Shown here: piece by piece, positions 18,129 through 24,999 of the stretch
Numbering within the stretch: position 1 is the first letter of the stretch
How the letters are laid out: every line of letters starts with the position of its first letter
Assembly: GCA_964643885.1 (NCBI GenBank)
Contig: CAZXUI010000059.1
Coordinates: 1 to 28,710 of the forward strand
Direction of reading: 5' to 3'
DNA from: CAADGL01 sp964643885
Lineage (GTDB): Bacteria; Planctomycetota; Phycisphaerae; UBA1845; Fen-1342
Length of the DNA: 28,710 nucleotides
The notes under the pieces: model-generated
What the model saw: only the letters and a program-made list of their open reading frames with translations
What the model was told of the DNA's origin: nothing
Database searches by the model: none
Program-made: the position numbers and the translations under genes

Positions 18129-20024
18129 TTACGACATCGTGCCTGCAGGCTCGACCCGCTCCGCCGGCCTGTGGAATAGTATCCGCAGCGTGCGCAGCTC
18201 GCCGTCCGCCACCGTCTCCATCATGTATCCGCACTTCTCGAAGACCCGCAGCATCGGCCGGTTGTCGCGCAGCACGTTGGCCGTAAAGCCCTTCGCACCC
18301 ACAGCCTGCGCGAGCTGCGCCAGCCGCCGCACAAGGATCGTCCCCAGCCCCTTGCCCTGATAATCGTCGTCCACGACCACCGCCACCTCCGCCAGGCCGG
18401 AAGAGGGCAGCAGATCGTATGTCCCCAGCGCCACGACCCGCTCGTTGTCACCGACCGGCACCGTCGCCACCAGCGTCATGTCCTCGCGATAGTCGATCGT
18501 GCAGAACCGCTGGAGGTTCTCATGCGGCATATACTTCTTGAACGCGAAAAAGCGCTTGTAGATCGTCTCCTGGCTGAGCCGATAGAACATCCCCCGCAGC
18601 AGCGATTCGTCGGTGGGCTTGATCGGCCGGATGAGCACGAAGCGGCCATCCTTCGTCGTCGCCCGGAACTCCAGCTCCTTCGGATAGACCGGCGCTTCGA
18701 TCGGAACCTCGATCTGGTCGTGATAGACGAAGTTCAGCCGCTTGGCCTCCGAGAGCAGCCACGGCCGGAACTTGGGATGGGCGATCGAGATCAGCGCCAT
18801 CGCACGCTCGCGGACGTTCAGGCCGTGCAGGTTGACCGCGCCGTACTCGGTCACGACCCAGTGCACGTCCCCTCGCGTCGTCACCACGCCCGCTCCCGCT
18901 CCCAGCCGCGGCACGATCCGCGAGACGATCCCATCTCGCGCCGTCGCGGGCACGGCGATGATCGGCTTGCCACCCTTGCTGCGGGCGGCGCCGCGGATGA
19001 AGTCGACCTGTCCGCCGATGCCGCTGTAGAACTGCGCCCCGATCGAATCGGAGCACACCTGACCCGTCAGATCGATCTCGAGACACGTGTTGACCGCGAC
19101 CATCCGCTCGTTCTGCGCCACCACGAACGGATCATTGACATAGTCGACCGGGTAGAGCTCCACCTGCTCGTTGCGATCCAGAAAGTCGTAGGCCCGCTGC
19201 GTGCCCATCACAAAGCTCGCCACGATCTTGCCCGGATGCAGCGTCTTGGCCCTGCCCGTGATCACGCCGCGCTCCGCCAACTCCACGACCCCGTCGCTGA
19301 ACATCTCCGTATGAATGCCCAGGTCCTTGCGGTCGCGCAGATAGCGCAGCACGCCGTCGGGAATCCCCCCGATGCCGAGCTGCAACGTCGCTCCGTCCGG
19401 GATCAGCTCCGCAATGTGCCGCGCGATCTGCTCCGTCTCCTCCCGAACCTTGTTCGGCCGCAGCTCCGGCAGCGGATGCTCGCACTCCACCAGCGCGTGA
19501 ATCTGGTCCAGGTGCACGCGCGTCTGCCCGCACGTCCACGGCATGCGCGGGTTGACCTCTGCAATCACCAGCCGGGCCGTGTCCAGCGCCGCATAGGCGA
19601 TGTCGATATGCGTTCCCAGGCTGACGTACCCGTCGCGGTCCGGCGGCGTCACCGAGATCAGGGCCACATCGATCCGGATGCGGCCGGAGCGGATCAGTCC
19701 CGGAATCTCCGACAGGAACACCGGCGTGTAGTCCGCCCGCCCCTCCGCGACGGCCGAGCGGACGTTCGGACCGATGAACAGCGCGTTGTGCCGGAAGCGC
19801 GACTTGAACTCCGGCCGTACATAGGGCGCGTCACCGAGCGTCAGAAGATGCAAAATCTCATTGTCACCCAGCGACGCATCTTCCGACACGAGTCCCGGCA
19901 ACAGCCCGCTCGGAACCGCCGACCCGCTCGAAATCCAGATACTCTCCCCCGGTCGTATCAGACCGATCGCCTTGCTCAGCGACATCAGCTTGGATTGGTA
20001 CTCCGCCGAATTCCCCAGCGCCAT
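18129..20024 (-). CDS. Acetyl-CoA hydrolase/CoA-transferase fused to a GNAT acetyltransferase
   Basis: A 631-residue fusion. Residues 1-440 are an acetyl-CoA hydrolase/4-hydroxybutyrate CoA-transferase type enzyme: QLGIGGIPDGVLRYL (215-229), HTEMFSDG with E240 as the likely catalytic glutamate, and VTEYGAVNLHGLNVRERA (391-408). Residues 461-618 are a GNAT domain: FVLIRPIKPTDE, VAVVVDDDYQGKGLGT (acetyl-CoA loop at Q556-G561) and VLRDNRPMLRVFEKCGY. The pairing suggests acyl-CoA conversion coupled to, or controlled by, acetylation. ATG 20024-20022 is preferred because GAGGGAG lies seven bases upstream; the ATG at 20030 is only one base from it, although it overlaps the preceding stop codon as ATGA. 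Translation is probably coupled to the kinase-like gene before it. Confidence 0.88.
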   Translation of the reverse strand: MALGNSAEYQSKLMSLSKAIGLIRPGESIWISSGSAVPSGLLPGLVSEDASLGDNEILHLLTLGDAPYVRPEFKSRFRHNALFIGPNVRSAVAEGRADYTPVFLSEIPGLIRSGRIRIDVALISVTPPDRDGYVSLGTHIDIAYAALDTARLVIAEVNPRMPWTCGQTRVHLDQIHALVECEHPLPELRPNKVREETEQIARHIAELIPDGATLQLGIGGIPDGVLRYLRDRKDLGIHTEMFSDGVVELAERGVITGRAKTLHPGKIVASFVMGTQRAYDFLDRNEQVELYPVDYVNDPFVVAQNERMVAVNTCLEIDLTGQVCSDSIGAQFYSGIGGQVDFIRGAARSKGGKPIIAVPATARDGIVSRIVPRLGAGAGVVTTRGDVHWVVTEYGAVNLHGLNVRERAMALISIAHPKFRPWLLSEAKRLNFVYHDQIEVPIEAPVYPKELEFRATTKDGRFVLIRPIKPTDESLLRGMFYRLSQETIYKRFFAFKKYMPHENLQRFCTIDYREDMTLVATVPVGDNERVVALGTYDLLPSSGLAEVAVVVDDDYQGKGLGTILVRRLAQLAQAVGAKGFTANVLRDNRPMLRVFEKCGYMMETVADGELRTLRILFHRPAERVEPAGTMS

Positions 20025-20026
20025 CT

Positions 20027-20764
20027 TCATGCTCCCTCGATTGCCTGCGCCTCGGTCGCCTGTCGTCGTGACCGCAGCCGCATCGCCTCGACAATCACTT
20101 CGGCCGCCTCTTCCTGCGGCGTGCGGCCGGTGTTGATCGTCAGGTCGAATCGCTCGAACGGGTCGCGGACCGGCCGGAAGTGGTGCCTGAGAAAGTCCGT
20201 CCGCTCGCGCTCGATCCGCTTCATCTGCTCCCGCGCCGCGGCCTCGTCGAGCCCCATGCGCTCGGCGAACCGCGCCACGCGAATCTCCTCGGGCGCCACC
20301 AGCCGCACGCGCAGGCCATGATCGCGCGGCAGAATCAGGTCCACGCCGCGCCCCAGAAACACGCCGGGGCCGCGCCGCGCCAGCGACAGCACGGTCCGCG
20401 TCATCCGCGGGAAATAGTCGTCCGGCGTGTACTTGCCGATCAGCAGCCACCCTAGCAGCTCCTCGAGCCAGGTATGGTCGTGCTCGTCGAGCTGCTCGAA
20501 GATATGCTGGCGCGTCAGGCTGTCACCCGCCATCGCGTGCAGCAGCTCCTGGCTGAACACCGGCCAGCCCAGCAACTCGCCGACCCGCGCCGAAACGGCG
20601 AAGCCGCCCGCGCCAACCTGGCGCGAGACGGTCACGAAGTCGAACACCTGCTTGCGCGGCGGAGTCACACTGAATCGCTGCCCGCGGGCCAGCTCCCAGC
20701 GCCGCAACTGACGCTCGAGCAGGCGGGCGATCTCCGGCGTCATGCGAACCGGTTGTGCGGACAT
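20027..20764 (-). CDS. Cytidylate kinase-like family protein
   Basis: A 245-residue protein of the cytidylate kinase-like family. Residues 43-73 read FVTVSRQVGAGGFAVSARVG then GWPVFSQELL, where the first strand and loop correspond to the nucleotide-binding loop, in a form without the classical GxxGxGK lysine. GVFLGRGVDLILP and the basic helix RVARFAERMGLDEAAAREQM fit the lid and NMP-binding region, and FDLTINTGR is the family's final conserved strand. The substrate of this branch is not established. ATG 20764-20762 follows GAGGTGA. It is first in the four-gene minus-strand cluster, and a sigma-54 type promoter (20820-20835) lies about 45 bp upstream of the start codon. Confidence 0.85.
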   Translation of the reverse strand: MSAQPVRMTPEIARLLERQLRRWELARGQRFSVTPPRKQVFDFVTVSRQVGAGGFAVSARVGELLGWPVFSQELLHAMAGDSLTRQHIFEQLDEHDHTWLEELLGWLLIGKYTPDDYFPRMTRTVLSLARRGPGVFLGRGVDLILPRDHGLRVRLVAPEEIRVARFAERMGLDEAAAREQMKRIERERTDFLRHHFRPVRDPFERFDLTINTGRTPQEEAAEVIVEAMRLRSRRQATEAQAIEGA

Positions 20765-20819
20765 ACGTCACCTCACACTCCCGCGCCATCCTGCGTCGCA
20801 GTCCCCGATTGGTCTTCGA

Positions 20820-20835
20820 TGCAATCAGCGTGCCG
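20820..20835 (-). promoter_or_regulatory. Sigma-54 (-24/-12) promoter of the cytidylate kinase/CoA-transferase/CBS operon
   Basis: On the minus strand 20835-20820 reads CGGCAC GCTGA TTGC A, against the consensus TGGCAC-N5-TTGC(A/T). Nine of ten defined bases match, and the essential GG and GC are exactly 12 positions apart. Transcription would begin near 20809, giving a leader of about 45 nt to ATG 20764. A sigma-54 activator gene lies 2.6 kb away. Confidence 0.65.
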
Positions 20836-20866
20836 ACCGACCCCGCACGCTCCGCCGATCCGGAAA

Positions 20867-20880
20867 GGCACAGTCGTGCC
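20867..20880. promoter_or_regulatory. Short dyad upstream of the sigma-54 promoter
   Basis: GGCAC AGTC GTGCC is an inverted repeat with five-base arms and a four-base centre, about 60-70 bp upstream of the predicted start site near 20809. It could be an activator or IHF-region element. It does not match the GGCAAAG dyads upstream of the hydrogenase genes, so a shared regulator is not shown. Confidence 0.3.
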
Positions 20881-20996
20881 CCCTTACCAGGATTCTATCG
20901 AGCAGCAGCAGACGTCGGCCGTGGGTTCATCCTCCGCCGCGGGCAGCCAGGTGCTGCGCGGCCCCCACACCTATCGCGGCAGACCACCTCTGGTAG

Positions 20997-21539
20997 CTAC
21001 GGCGGGCCGGGGATCTTTGCAGCGCCTCGCTTTTCGGCCAGGCAGCGGAACAGCTCGTCGGACGCCACGCCTGCAAGCTCCGCCAACCGCGAAAGCGCAA
21101 AGGGCTTTTCGAGCAGCTTTACGCCGGGCTCGGCCCGCGCACGGGCCGCGTCCGCCACCATCCGCACCGTTCGCGTGGCGGAGTTGCGCCCCCGCGCCGC
21201 GCGCTCGATCCGATCCACCGCCTCGCTCGAGAGATCGTCCGACGTCACCAGCACGTCCACCGGCCCGCTCGCCAGCAGCTCATCGGCCAGCGCCGCCGTC
21301 GGGGCGCAGTCCACATCGAACCAGCGCTGTAGATACGTAGCGATCGACCAGCGCGTCAGCCGATCCGGGTCGACGACCAGCATCCGCCGCCGTCGCTCCG
21401 AACGCCGCAACTCCGCCTCCGGCAGGCTCGCGCAGTGCACACTCGCAACCCGCTCGCCCACGCCCGCCGTTCGGCCGCCCGCGGGCACGGACGACGGCTG
21501 CTCTCCGGCCGAGATCGACTTTTCCACGCGTCGTTTCAT
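20997..21539 (-). CDS. Receiver-like protein with atypical phosphoacceptor site
   Basis: A 180-residue protein. Residues 52-155 resemble a response-regulator receiver: MLVVDPDRLTRWSIATYL holds the acidic pocket (D57, D59), and KLLEKPF carries the conserved lysine (K145). The strand that should end in the phosphoacceptor reads VDVLVTSDD; by simple alignment the aspartate position falls on S100, with D101 next to it. No output domain follows, and the first 50 residues are a basic, Ser/Ala-rich extension. ATG 21539-21537 follows GGAGAG. It is divergent from the sensor kinase gene at 22158 and shares the DxxRLxRWS phrase with the partner regulator (EELIRWSL). It may be a phosphate sink, decoy or protein-interaction module for that system. 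Confidence 0.65.
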   Translation of the reverse strand: MKRRVEKSISAGEQPSSVPAGGRTAGVGERVASVHCASLPEAELRRSERRRRMLVVDPDRLTRWSIATYLQRWFDVDCAPTAALADELLASGPVDVLVTSDDLSSEAVDRIERAARGRNSATRTVRMVADAARARAEPGVKLLEKPFALSRLAELAGVASDELFRCLAEKRGAAKIPGPP

Positions 21540-21750
21540 GATTACTCTCCGGCCGTCGCAGAGGTGTCCACCTCCGCGACCTCCGAGCACCGGGCGGCCC
21601 TTGCGCCTCTCCGGCCGGTGCAAGCAGGTCTTCGACTCGGACCCGCCGTCATCCGGCCGCCGGCTGATCGGCCGACTCCGGCGCTCTACCGCCAGCACGC
21701 CTCGTGCCATCCGCCCGCACCGGGCCCTTTTTCCGCCTGCGAGATTGCAC

Positions 21751-21775
21751 GCAACCCGTTGCGCCATTTGGCGCA
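21751..21775. promoter_or_regulatory. Two overlapping inverted repeats
   Basis: GCAAC-CC-GTTGC (21751-21762) overlaps TGCGCC-ATTT-GGCGCA (21760-21775; six-bp perfect stem, four-base loop). Only one arm set can form at a time because 21760-21762 is shared. They lie in the presumed leader or promoter of the receiver-like gene and are candidates for an operator or RNA hairpin. Confidence 0.35.
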
Positions 21776-21930
21776 GCGGCGTGCGCAACCCGCGTCGGCA
21801 GCCGTCGGATCCCCCGCTCGACCGGCCCGTTTTCCCGCGTGACGGTTTCTGTCGACGACCCGGACCGTGGAACACCAATTGCCCCGCGCCCGGTGGCTCA
21901 AGCCGGGGGGCCGGAATGCCCTGTCCATCG

Positions 21931-22032
21931 AGCCAGGATGACCCGAATTGGCACGCGCACTCAAGGAGCGGGCCGTTATCTGCGGCTCGCCCCGCGAGCC
22001 GGGATGACCCGAATTGGCACGCGCACTCAAGT
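21931..22032. repeat. 36-bp direct repeat, two copies 66 bp apart
   Basis: gagcc(a/g)ggatgacccgaattgg and the following bases through gcactcaag occur at 21931-21966 and 21997-22032 with a single difference. The first copy starts 227 bp, and the second ends 126 bp, before the sensor kinase ATG. Near-identity in otherwise unconstrained DNA suggests recent duplication, a dispersed element, or a pair of protein binding sites. Confidence 0.85.
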
Positions 22033-22145
22033 ATCGACTGCATCGAGCCGGCCGCATTCGCCCCTGCCGGCCGTCGCGAACAGCCGCACCGCCGGACCGC
22101 CTGGGTCTGCGCGCCGCCGCCGTAGTCCGTTTCGCAGGCGGCACT

Positions 22146-22151
22146 TACAAT
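22146..22151 (+). promoter_or_regulatory. Possible -10 element for a leaderless sensor kinase mRNA
   Basis: TACAAT (22146-22151) is a good -10 match, with its last base six bases before the ATG at 22158, so transcription would start at or near the start codon. No purine-rich ribosome binding site precedes the ATG. The -35 region has no clear match. Both facts fit a leaderless transcript, but the evidence is thin. Confidence 0.3.
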
Positions 22152-22157
22152 GAATTG

Positions 22158-23366
22158 ATGCCCGCGAGCGTCTTGGAACAGGTCAAGGCCTACATCGGTT
22201 TCGACCAGCGCGACGCCGATCACCTTCGCTCCCTGGCCGCACCGCTGCGGCCGTCCTTTCCGCGCGTCGTCGACCGCTTCTACGAGGAGATTCTCCGCAT
22301 CACCGAGACGCGCAAAGTTCTGAGCGAGGGTGCTCCGCAGCTCGAACGCCTCAAAGGTCACTTCTCGCAGTGGCTCGAGACGCTCTTCTGCGGCGTGTAC
22401 GACGAGTGCTACGCCGAGCAGCGCTCCCGTATCGGCCACACGCACGTCCGCGTCGGCCTGCCGCAGCATTTCATGCTCGCCGGAATGGACGTCGTCCGGC
22501 AGGAGCTCACCAAGGCCCTTCATCAGGCACGCCTGCCGGCGGCGGGCGCCAAGCTCGAGTCGCTCCAGAAGATCCTCTCAATCGAGCTCGCCCTGATGCT
22601 GGCCAGCTACGAGGCGAGCTCGACCCAGAAGCTGCGCGAAACAGAGCGCAACGCCATTCGCGAGCGGCTCTCGCGGGTGGAACACCTGGCCGAGATCGGC
22701 CAGCTCGCCGCGTCGCTGGCCCATGAGCTGAAGAACCCCCTGGCAGGCATCAGCGGCGCCATCGAGGTCATCCGCGACGATCTGGGCGCTGAGGACCCGC
22801 GCCGCCCGATCCTCAACGAGGTCGTCCGCCACATCCACCGTCTCGACGGCACCGTCAAGGACCTGCTCGCCTACGCCCGCCCGCGGACACCCGGCTTCAA
22901 GTCCATTCAGCTCGCGGCCGTGGTGGAACGGGTCGTCGGCCTGCTTCGCAAGGAGCCGGCCTTTCAACAGGTCCGCCTGGAATGCGACATGGCCTCGGGC
23001 CCGCGCACGCTGGAAGCCGACGAGCACCAGATCGAGCAGGTCATGGTCAATCTCCTGCTCAACGCCGCCCACGCCTCGACGGCCGGCGGAACCGTCCGGC
23101 TCAGCGTCAACGGGCGTGACAAGGAGGTCGTCCTGCTGGTCGAGGACCAGGGTCACGGAATGGACGAGGAAGTCGCCAAGCGGGCCTTCGAGCCCTTCTT
23201 TACGACGAAGGCCCGCGGCACCGGCCTGGGCCTGTCGATCTGCCAGAGCATCGTCGAGGCCCACGGAGGCCGGATCGCGCTCCGCTCCACGAAAGGCAAG
23301 GGCACGCGCGTGGAAGTACGCCTGCCGCTGGATCAGAAGAGAAACCGCGAGGCGGAGAAACCATGA
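22158..23366 (+). CDS. Protoglobin-domain (globin-coupled) sensor histidine kinase
   Basis: A 402-residue soluble kinase without membrane helices. Residues about 5-155 form a protoglobin domain of globin-coupled sensors: IGFDQRDADHL, a FYEEIL helix, and RIGHTHVRVGLPQHFM, in which H96 is the likely proximal haem ligand (IGxxHxxxGL pattern). A helical linker leads to the dimerisation/phosphoacceptor domain with H189 in SLAHELKNPLAGISGAIEVI. The ATPase domain has the N box VNLLLNAAHAS (N298), G1 VEDQGHGMD, FEPFFTTK and G2 GTGLGLSICQSIVEAHGG. Such globins bind O2, NO or CO, so the kinase should respond to gas or redox state. ATG 22158 is where homology begins; the frame is open further upstream but not coding-like. 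Its stop codon overlaps the next start as ATGA, so kinase and regulator are translated together. Confidence 0.9.
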   Translation: MPASVLEQVKAYIGFDQRDADHLRSLAAPLRPSFPRVVDRFYEEILRITETRKVLSEGAPQLERLKGHFSQWLETLFCGVYDECYAEQRSRIGHTHVRVGLPQHFMLAGMDVVRQELTKALHQARLPAAGAKLESLQKILSIELALMLASYEASSTQKLRETERNAIRERLSRVEHLAEIGQLAASLAHELKNPLAGISGAIEVIRDDLGAEDPRRPILNEVVRHIHRLDGTVKDLLAYARPRTPGFKSIQLAAVVERVVGLLRKEPAFQQVRLECDMASGPRTLEADEHQIEQVMVNLLLNAAHASTAGGTVRLSVNGRDKEVVLLVEDQGHGMDEEVAKRAFEPFFTTKARGTGLGLSICQSIVEAHGGRIALRSTKGKGTRVEVRLPLDQKRNREAEKP

Positions 23367-24736
23367 CCGTACGAGTCCTGATCGTCGAGGACGAAGAGCT
23401 GATCCGCTGGTCGCTGCGGCAGAAGTTTCAATCCCGCGGATACGAGGTGACGGAGGCCGCCGACGGCTCCGAGGCCCAGCAGGCGATCGACACAGGCATC
23501 TTCGACCTTGTCATGCTCGATTACAAGCTGCCGGACATGACAGGGCTGGATGTGCTGCGTTTCCTGCGCGAGCGCGACGGCGATGCGGTCGTGATCATGA
23601 TGACCGCCTTCAGCTCGATCGAAAGCGCCGTCGAGGCGATCAAGCTCGGGGCGTTCGACTATCTGCCCAAGCCGTTCCAGATGGAGCACCTGCTGTTCAC
23701 GGTCGACAAGGCCCTGGAGACGACCAAGCTGCGGCGCGAGGTGCGCGAGCTTCGCCGCCAGATCCAGTCCGAGTCCGGCACGGACCTGATCATCGGCCAG
23801 GACGAGACGATGCGCAAGCTGCTGGAGACGATCCAGCAGGTGGCCTCGTCCGGGACGAGCACGGTCTTTTTGCGCGGCGAGACGGGCACCGGCAAGGATC
23901 TCGTCGCCCGCGTGCTGCACCGCTCATCCGAGCGCGCCTCGCGGCCCTTCATCAACATCACCTGCACCGCCCTCTCTGAAACGCTGCTCGAGAGCGAGCT
24001 TTTCGGCCACGAACGCGGCGCCTTCACCGACGCCAAGACGCAAAAGAAGGGCCTGATGGAGATGGCCGACGGCGGCACCGTCTTTCTCGACGAGATCGGC
24101 GACATGGCCCCCGCCCTCCAGGCCAAGCTCCTGCGCTTCCTCGAAGAACGCCGCTTCCGCCGCGTCGGCGGCACGCAGGAAATCTCCGTCGACGTGCGCG
24201 TCATCGCCGCGACGAACCGGGACATCGGCCGGCTCATTCGTGACGGCAAGTTCCGCGAGGACCTCTACTACCGCCTGAACGTCGTTACCCTCGAGCTCCC
24301 GCCCCTGCGCGAGCGCGGAGACGACATCCGCCTGCTCATCAAACACTTCGTCGATCGCTTCTCGCGCGAATTCAAGCGCCCGGTCCGCGAAGTCAGCGAA
24401 GACGCCTACGCCGTGGCCCAGCGCTACGAGTGGCCCGGTAACGTCCGCGAGCTGCGGAACGTCGTCGAACGCGCCGTGCTGCTGTGCAAGGGGGAACGGA
24501 TCGAGGCGGACGATCTGGTGATCGGCCGTGGCGGTTCACGCAGCAACGTGTGTGACCTGGCGCAATTCAATCTTCCGCCCGAGGGGTTCGACCTCAACAA
24601 TCTCACCGAGCTCGAGGCCCGCCTGCTCGAGCAAGCCCTCGAGCGCACCGACGGAAACCAGACCCACGCCGCCCAACTCCTGCACGTCACCCGCGACCGG
24701 CTCCGCTATCGACTCCAGAAGCACGGCCTGCTCTGA
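23363..24736 (+). CDS. NtrC-family sigma-54-dependent response regulator
   Basis: A 457-residue activator. Residues 1-120 are a receiver with acidic residues E9, D10, E11, phosphoacceptor D53 (VMLDYKLPDM), T81 and K103. The AAA+ domain spans about 143-375: Walker A GETGTGKD (172-179), the sigma-54 contact loop HERGAFTDA (219-224 is GAFTDA, where most activators have GAFTGA), Walker B GGTVFLDEIGD, and YEWPGNVRELRNVVERAVLL. Residues about 415-457 are a Fis-type helix-turn-helix (TDGNQTHAAQLLHVTRDRLR). It is the partner of the protoglobin kinase, whose gene overlaps it by four bases. It would activate sigma-54 promoters on phosphorylation; candidates lie at 20820-20835, 24985-24999 and 25414-25429. 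Confidence 0.93.
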   Translation: MTVRVLIVEDEELIRWSLRQKFQSRGYEVTEAADGSEAQQAIDTGIFDLVMLDYKLPDMTGLDVLRFLRERDGDAVVIMMTAFSSIESAVEAIKLGAFDYLPKPFQMEHLLFTVDKALETTKLRREVRELRRQIQSESGTDLIIGQDETMRKLLETIQQVASSGTSTVFLRGETGTGKDLVARVLHRSSERASRPFINITCTALSETLLESELFGHERGAFTDAKTQKKGLMEMADGGTVFLDEIGDMAPALQAKLLRFLEERRFRRVGGTQEISVDVRVIAATNRDIGRLIRDGKFREDLYYRLNVVTLELPPLRERGDDIRLLIKHFVDRFSREFKRPVREVSEDAYAVAQRYEWPGNVRELRNVVERAVLLCKGERIEADDLVIGRGGSRSNVCDLAQFNLPPEGFDLNNLTELEARLLEQALERTDGNQTHAAQLLHVTRDRLRYRLQKHGLL

Positions 24737-24875
24737 GCTGCCGCGCGATCCGCATAGCCGAATTCGTCAGGCGCGAGCGGCATCGGCCGTCGCCGCCTGC
24801 GGCCCGAAATCGCAGCGCAGGGGGCTGCACCCCTCGGGACCGGTCTTGTGCATCGCACGGGATGGATACTGGCCC

Positions 24876-24972
24876 AGAAAAGGACGTACGGAGCAGGTGC
24901 GGCGGCGCAAGGGTGTTCGGGCCGAAGGGAGGGATACGCCGTCGCTACCCACTCCGTACGCGTTGTGCAGCG
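24876..24972 (-). ncRNA. Candidate sigma-54-controlled small RNA with long hairpin and C-rich loop
   Basis: On the minus strand a perfect nine-bp stem (24960-24952 with 24893-24885, CGTACGGAG/CTCCGTACG) continues through five more pairs (24951-24947 with 24898-24894, including two G-U). After one bulged A it becomes a second stem of eight pairs in nine (24945-24937 with 24907-24899). The 29-nt apex contains CCCTCCCTTC, complementary to strong Shine-Dalgarno sequences. The 3' side of the stem is followed by TCCTTTTCT (24884-24876), terminator-like. A perfect sigma-54 motif ends 25 bp before the first stem. The two wobbles pair only in minus-strand RNA, although one A-C mismatch would be G-U on the plus strand. 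It could instead be a structured repeat. No coding frame here is credible. Confidence 0.45.
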
Positions 24973-24984
24973 AAGAACTAGTCG

Positions 24985-24999
24985 GCAAGCGTCGTGCCA
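24985..24999 (-). promoter_or_regulatory. Perfect-consensus sigma-54 promoter, minus strand
   Basis: On the minus strand 24999-24985 reads TGGCAC GACGC TTGC, matching all ten defined bases of the -24/-12 consensus with exact spacing. The start site is expected near 24971-24973. There is no minus-strand gene ahead; the first feature is the hairpin at 24960-24885, then the 3' end of the regulator gene in antisense. It lies 250 bp from a sigma-54 activator gene. Confidence 0.6.

Larger units (their letters stand above)
21540..22145. other. Divergent intergenic region between receiver and sensor kinase genes
   Basis: About 600 bp without a supported gene. Three structures are seen. GCAAC-CC-GTTGC (21751-21762) and the overlapping TGCGCC-ATTT-GGCGCA (21760-21775) are adjacent inverted repeats. 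A 36-bp direct repeat occurs at 21931 and 21997. Open frames crossing the region are Pro/Arg-rich and carry no domain. Confidence 0.5.

Noticed and set aside
18522..20321. Long plus-strand frame opposite the CoA-transferase/GNAT fusion
   Set aside because: Shadow; the minus strand carries catalytic motifs of two known domains.
21751..21766. Minus-strand TGGCGC followed by TTGC as a sigma-54 promoter for the receiver-like gene
   Set aside because: GG and GC are 13 positions apart instead of 12, and the -24 element is off consensus.
21931..22032. TTGGCACGCGCA inside the 36-bp repeats as a sigma-54 -24 element
   Set aside because: The -12 position reads CTCA, not TTGC, in both copies, so the essential GC is missing.
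22014..22157. Upstream extension of the sensor kinase frame
   Set aside because: The extra 48 codons are Arg/Pro-rich and start within the 36-bp repeat, while protoglobin similarity begins right after ATG 22158.
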